Below, piece by piece: positions 54,464-64,000 of a stretch of DNA of 64,000 bases; position 1 is the first letter of the stretch, and the number at the start of each line of letters is the position of its first letter. A program made the translations under genes and the position numbers. The stretch comes from Parus major (taxonomy: Eukaryota > Chordata > Aves > Passeriformes > Paridae), in the NCBI RefSeq assembly GCF_001522545.3, contig NC_031770.1:12162620-12226619 (forward strand). Reading direction: 5' to 3'. A model generated the notes under the pieces. The model saw nothing but the letters and a program-made list of their open reading frames with translations, did not search any database and was not told the origin of the DNA.

Positions 54464-57400
54464 GTTCAAACAAGGTTGAGACATTTTAGTCTTAACATTT
54501 ATCAGTCCCTCACAGCTGATCAGAAAAACTTGCTAACAAGTGTCAAGAATAAGATCCAAATTTTGCTTTCAGATTTAATGCTACTGATGGATGCCTAAGT
54601 TCTAAAAAAGACACTTTTTAGACACAAGAGTGTCTAAAAGACACTTTTCTCCCATGATAGCTTCATTCTAATTGAAGACTATGAATCTGATGTGGGAAAG
54701 ATTCTGATTTTGTCAAACAGACACTGAATATTTAAACACTTACTGGTTCTTTATTATCTTTCTTACCTGCTAATTTATCATTAAACCTCTGATTTTTCTT
54801 ATGTACATCAGTGCTTCATTTCCTGTATTGCTGCCTGGTGATGCATTTATTCCTTCATCATCAAATTTGTGGTGGTGTGTTCTACAGCTGCATCACATAA
54901 ATAGATATCTCCACTGAAATTTTGAGTAGAGGTGTTCTGGGAAAGATGTCTTTTCCACAAGAGAAAGGGTTCCTCTGGCCTGATGCTACAGAGAAAATTT
55001 TTATGGATTCCAGCATCCAGAGTAGCAGAAGGCTGGAATGACACACTAGAGGCAGGGTGGGGTGCACAGACAGTCTGGCCCCTGTACCACTGTGCTGCTT
55101 GTGGCTTCAGCTGGCTCTGGCCAAGCTGGATCTCTCCACAATTACTCAGTATCTTCACAATGGTCTGCCAGCACTGGGGAACAATTAGGGCATCAAGTAC
55201 AATACAAGGCTTGTTGCATCTGCTCTATTTTCAATTGTGCCTGGCTGAAAATAGGCCCTCTGGGCACTGTGTTGGGAGAGTGGTGGGAAAGCACCTCTGT
55301 GGATGAGTTAGCAGCATCCTGGGTAAACTGACTGGGTTAACATAGATTTTGGAACAGTTTACCTCATAAGGGTAAGAGACTTTACATCAGCATTTCCAGT
55401 AATGTCCAGGAGTTTGCACTTTCTAAAAGCAGTCTGGATCACATATGAAAATGTTCAAATCTTGCTTGGTTTCCATTTCCCTTCTAATAGTGTGGATGGA
55501 GGACAGAGGCTAGTGGGGGGTAAGTGCTGTATAAAGAATAAAAAGAAACCCCCATGGTTCCTGTCCCATGCAGGGGAAGGGTATGGGTGCAGAGGCAAAG
55601 GTTCCTTGTGTGAGAGCAGTTAGGTGTGTACTGGAACAAACTGTGAGCACTGATAAGTTGGCAAATCCATGGAAGGACTTTGATTGTCCCATCGAGGTGA
55701 GCACCCCCAGCAGCTCTCCTTTTGCTGCAGTGTTGTCCCCAGGTGAGAGGGATGCATATCTCTACAGACAGGCAGAAGAACTTACATAAGAGATGTAGGG
55801 GTGAAATGATTTGGGCTTTGTTCTTCCTCTGCCCCCTTTAACCACTCAGCACAGAGAAGACAAGGGGAAAATGCTGTTCTCTTCCCTGGAGGGAGCCTTG
55901 GATCAGACATCCTTTATTCCACCCAAGGTAATTTCATTGATAGGTGGGGCTGGGGTTGCTTTTTTCTTCCTTTCTTCAAAGGGGACCTGACACAATGGGG
56001 TCCTGAGTCCTGCTGCTGCAGAGATAACACGATGTTTGTGCTCCACTGCAGCTAGAAGATAACTTCCTGGGAAACAACAGGACTTTATCATGCAGGTATG
56101 TCACTTTATGCTCCATCATCACATTCACTGGCAAGAAAAAAAGGAGAAAGCTTCTCCTCATTGAAGAGCTTTGGGAAGTAGATAGATAGTTTATTAAGCT
56201 CTTTCAATTTTAGCATTGGGTTTATCTGGCTTAGATGACCTTTGTGGTATCTGAATTTGTTTAATGTTGAAGCTGTAACAAGACTTCTCAGGTTTGGGAA
56301 AAAGTGCATATAAGGGAAAAGTAATTTAAATTTTGTTTCTTACATATAGGAATCTGTCTGATCTATTTCTATATGAATCTGAGAAATTATCTTTCTATCA
56401 CTCTGGTTCTTCTTGAACCTGGCTGATTTATCAGCCTGACATTCTTATCTGAAAAGGGAGTAAATTCTAAAAGGTAGCATTAATAGTGTCCTGAGTTTTG
56501 TTAATATTCTCCCTGGTGAAGCTGTCCTTATTCCAAACTGATATGAAATGTAATGTTCTGAGGAAGCTACTATACTTGCTCCAGTACTCAATGTGAAAAT
56601 ACTTCTGTGTAGAAAGCTGAATTATCCCTTAAACCATGTATGACAAATTCTAAGCATGATCTGCTCATTTATATTTTTGCAGGCCTCATATAAGAGGTCA
56701 GAGTTCAGCTGCTGCAGGACCATGAGATCCCTTCTGAGCTGCAGAATTCATCCTTGTTTTCATGAGCCCTGATCCTGCTGTCAACCCATGAGCCTCTTTT
56801 GAGTGCTTGCCTCACTAGTAGTAGCTAACTGTCCACAGTGAGTTGGAGGGTGGGCACACCCAGATGCCATTTTCCCACAGAATTGAGTGCAAAATTGTTT
56901 TTTGATTCCCAGAGAAACATTGGCTATGGTAGCTGGCTGCATTGTGAACTGACAGTGTACAGCTGGCTAGTATTGCCTGGCATGTGTGTAGCCTTTACAC
57001 TCCAAAGTTTAAAACATTAGTATGAATGGCAAGCTTTGATGAAAACATTTACCCCGTGGCTGAGTGGCTGTTTATTTTTTTCCTGGGTTTGGTTGGTTGG
57101 TCGGTCGTTTTTTTTACTTTATTTATTTTTATTTTGATGGTAAATGGTCCTTTGGAAGTATGGTGGGCAATTGTTATTCCTCTGTTATTCCGATGTTAGA
57201 GCACCATCTCCTGTCTCTTTCTGGGATGGCTTCCCTAGGGCTCCAATAGGGAAAATGCTCGGTCTTAAGCCACACTGATTTCTTTTTTGCCTCCACATGC
57301 AGAGCAGATTTTAAGAAGAAACTGTAGGGCTGGGACTTTCTGTCATTTCAGCTGTGAGAAATACATAGCTAGGCCCTCCTCAGCCATGCTGAGCCCAGCT

Positions 57401-57758
57401 TAGTTTGCAGCCTGGAGGAGACTAAAAGGTATCATGACAAGCTCCATGGATGGTGCCCAAGTTCCTGTTGAAAATGTTCACTTCCAACATGAGAAAGTTT
57501 GTCATTGCACTTTACTCACTCTGTGGAAAATCATCTGGGGAATGGGGAGGACAGGAACCAGAGCTCAAAGCTCTCTTCTCTTTCAGCTGTTAAACACAAA
57601 ACCAAGTTTGGGCTTGTGTAGGCAGCCTGTGGTGATTTCCTTTCTCCCACTTTTTGAGCAAGCTTGTGATTCTTTCAGGAAATGCTTTTGGGAAAGCTTT
57701 TACTTGGGTTATTTGGCTCACAGGTACAGAGCTTTAAGATTGTGCTTCTCTTCCAAAC
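54464..57758. other. POLR3F-SEC23B intergenic, left part
   Basis: About 3.3 kb without a recognised gene. A small stem-loop with a repeated AAAAGACACTTTT word sits at 54605-54648. Open frames (for example 54932-55306) have no family motif. RBBP9, which I recall at this position in mammals, was looked for among minus-strand frames and not seen. Confidence 0.6.
54614..54640. repeat. inverted repeat (stem-loop)
   Basis: AGACAC/GTGTCT arms around an AAGA loop, extended by T-rich and A-rich flanks to roughly 11 paired bases with one bulged T. The word AAAAGACACTTTT occurs on both sides. It lies about 150 bp beyond the POLR3F poly(A) signal. Function unknown. Confidence 0.55.
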
Positions 57759-58312
57759 TGCTTTGGTTTAACCCAGCAGACAGGTAAACACCACACAGGT
57801 GTTCCCTTCCTTCCTCCCCAGTGGGATGGGGGAGATAATTGTAAAAAAAAGGAAAGCTTGTAGATTTGGATAAAGGCAGTTTAACAGGGCAGAAAAGGGA
57901 AAATAATGGTAAGAGATTATATAAATCAAGTGATGAACAATACAGTTGCTCCTCCTCTGCTGACTGTTGCCCATGAGTGCCAGAGCAGTGAGCTGGAAAC
58001 CAGCAGCCAGATCTCCCCAGTTTTATTAAATGTTTAGCATGACACCATATAATAAGGAATAAGGAATATCCCTTGAGCCACTTGGGATCAGTTGTCCTGC
58101 CTTTGTCTCCTTCCAAATACTTGTGCACCCCCATCTTCCTGGCTGGCAGGGCAGCATGAGAATCTGAAAAGTCCTTGACTTAGCATAATAACTGCTCAGT
58201 AAGAACTAAATTATCAGGGTGTTAACAACATCTTCCTAATTCTAAATCAAAAATACAGCACTAAACCAGCTCCAAGGGAGGAAAATTAACTCTGAAATTT
58301 GAAAGCAGGACA
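57759..58312 (-). mobile_element. solo LTR of an ERVL-type endogenous retrovirus
   Basis: A 554-bp element with TG...CA ends and a 5-bp target duplication, CAAAC, at 57754-57758 and 58313-58317. Read on the minus strand it starts TGTCCTGCTTTC, contains AGTCAAGGACTTTTCA and GGGTGCACAAG, and ends GGGTTAAACCAAAGCA. These are landmarks I recall from a very common bird ERVL LTR class. The expected TATA region is decayed to about TTTAATAAAAC. There is no internal retroviral sequence on either side, so it is a solo LTR left by recombination. Diverged from the consensus I remember, hence not very young; the subfamily name is uncertain. Confidence 0.88.
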
Positions 58313-58317
58313 CAAAC

Positions 58318-59799
58318 TCGCAATAGTTGCACAATATTTTAGTTAATCTAATGTTTGCAGGGGGGTGCACTATGGCCTTGAAGCCCTGGGTCCTGGTAAG
58401 GCTCTTTGCTGTTGAGATGTGGCAACAGGAGGAAGATGTAAACAAACAAGCAACTTCAGAAAAGCAGATTTGCTTTGCCTCCTTCTTGGAGAGCCAGTCC
58501 AGGGTCTGAGAATGTTAATAATAGTAGTAATTTGAATTTTACACAATTTACCATACACACATCAATACTATGCTTCTACTTTTTTATTTCCACTGTATTA
58601 GGGATATCAGGAAGCTGGGAAGGCAAAACTAATGGTCACCTCAGACAGCATTTCATTTTGTTTTGTCTTGGACCTGGAACTGTACTCTGCACATTCCAAA
58701 CACCAATTTCTGTTGCATTTAAAAGAAACAATACAGGGGAAAAAAAACCCCAGAGCTGGACAGTGCATGGATGAGTAGGCTTGATCACAGGGCAATAATT
58801 TCCTTTAAGCAGCAGTGGAGTGGTGCCCACAGGGAAGCCTAGAGGATATTTGTAAACTGATCACTACATGAAAGTAGGGCAAACACCCAAACTATTAGAA
58901 GCAGATGGATTTATTTCACTGTAATGCCTTTGCACCTTGAATATGTGTGAAAGTCTGCAGGATTTGGGAATGGATTTGCATCCATGCATTCAGATAGGAC
59001 AAATATCACTTGCACAGCATCACACAAAGCTGCAGGGGAAGATATCTGTCTTGGGCTCACTAGGAAAAGGCCTTGGAGGAGAGTCTGGGAAGCAACACAA
59101 GATGGAAGCAATGAAAGAGGGAATTTTTGCCTAATTTCAAGGCAAATTCCTGGGGCAAGTCAGGTGTGCCAAACCTGTATCCACAGGCTCCCTGAAAATT
59201 GTGTCCATCCCTGGACCTCTCCAGAGGGTCTGGGCACTGCAGGGGTGTCCCTAATGGGCTGGGGTACAGATTTCCTGGCAGAATGATGAACCACTGTGGC
59301 CTCAAGCAGATGTGGGGATAAAGCTCGGTCAGGGAACAGAGTAGGAGGGAAATCCGATGGATTGTCCCTGCCTTGCTCGGGGCTGGATGGCCTCATGACT
59401 TTGCCCAGCGTGTGTCGCTGAGCCAGCGTGCCCAGGGACAGAACCCTTGGCCCGAGAGGGGAGCCGGGAACTGAAACAAAGCTGAAACTGTGTGAGGCTC
59501 GCAGTTTGTTTCGTTAAAAAGAGTTTCTGTGTTATTAGTGGAGTGTTACTCATAACCTCTACCCTGGAAGTTCTAGGTTCCCTGCTGAACACGACAGCGC
59601 GCTCCCAAGCAGCCGAGCCCCTTGAGGGCAGAACTGCTTCCCTCATGCCGTGCCAGGGTAGGAACGCGGCACCGCACCTCACATTTAACAGGGACGCCCC
59701 GTCCGTCGCCATTCCGACGTGGAACCTGCTGCCCTCAACCAAGAAGGGATCGCTACCGCCCCGCCATGCTTGGTAGGGGCACGCCGCTCCCCTCCTTCT
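58318..59799. other. POLR3F-SEC23B intergenic, right part
   Basis: About 1.5 kb between the solo LTR and the SEC23B promoter. The sequence turns GC-rich after about 59330. No exon with a recognisable product on either strand. Confidence 0.6.
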
Positions 59800-59970
59800 G
59801 AAAGGCGGCGTGGCGTGCCCTTAGCCAAGATGGCGGCGGCGGCGGCACACCCGCCCCGCCCCCGCTGAGGCTCCGCCGCCATCTTGGCTGCGGGCAGCGC
59901 GGACCGCTGAGGTGGCCTTGCCGGGCGCGCGGGGCGTGCCGGGAGGGAGCGGCGCGAGCGGCGCGGGCAG

Positions 59971-59990
<20 letters not shown>
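59800..59990 (+). promoter_or_regulatory. SEC23B CpG-island promoter and untranslated exon 1
   Basis: TATA-less CpG island. AGCCAAGATGGCGGCGG (59823-59839) and its exact reverse complement (59873-59889) contain the YY1 core AAGATGGCGGC. Exonic sequence ending GGGCAG at 59970 before GTGGGAGCGG is a plausible donor for a noncoding first exon, spliced to the acceptor before 61828. The transcription start is inferred to lie near 59880-59920. Confidence 0.7.

Positions 59991-64000
<4,010 letters not shown>

Overview
This is a stretch of nuclear DNA from a bird. The evidence is several CR1 LINE remnants whose readable frames match the CR1 reverse transcriptase and ORF2 C-terminus, a solo LTR of a class I know from bird (ERVL-type) genomes, short introns with strong GT-AG borders, and the gene order PET117 - KAT14 - DZANK1 - POLR3F - SEC23B, which from memory is the order on human chromosome 20p11. 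The species cannot be named from the sequence; a songbird or other neoavian is my guess.

Layout. 1-2063: no gene recognised. 2070-2640: CpG island and start of PET117 (two coding exons, 2305-5850, +). 6131-22935 (+): KAT14, ten coding exons giving 782 residues, starting only 280 bp after the PET117 stop. 22936-24960: KAT14 3' flank. 24960-25379: a CpG-rich flank running into a run of Ns (25380-25674). 25695-26371 (+): the last three exons of a survivin-like single-BIR gene, whose first exon and promoter probably lie in the gap. 27449-47158 (-): DZANK1, nineteen coding exons and about 716 residues, tail to tail with the survivin-like gene (facing poly(A) signals at 26932 and 27383). 47993-48380: a GC-rich head-to-head promoter with an X-box-like site, an inverted CCAAT box and a full CRE. 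48381-54176 (+): POLR3F, nine exons, 314 residues. 54464-59800: intergenic, with a 554-bp solo LTR that still has its 5-bp target duplication. 59800-59990: SEC23B promoter with an inverted pair of YY1-type motifs. 61843-64000 (+): the first four coding exons of SEC23B, cut by the window edge.

Functionally these are mostly unlinked housekeeping genes: a cytochrome c oxidase assembly factor, a histone acetyltransferase subunit of ATAC, a chromosomal-passenger/IAP-family protein, a cilium-related zinc-ribbon/ankyrin protein, an RNA polymerase III subunit and a COPII coat subunit. I traced exon borders by reading splice sites and requiring phase continuity; every complete gene closes in frame with family-typical length. 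The most interesting items are the survivin-like gene at a locus that lacks it in mammals, a probable GC-AG intron in DZANK1, a 107-bp repeat pair inside DZANK1, and the two architecturally neat promoters. I found no prokaryote-type system, CRISPR array or RNA gene.
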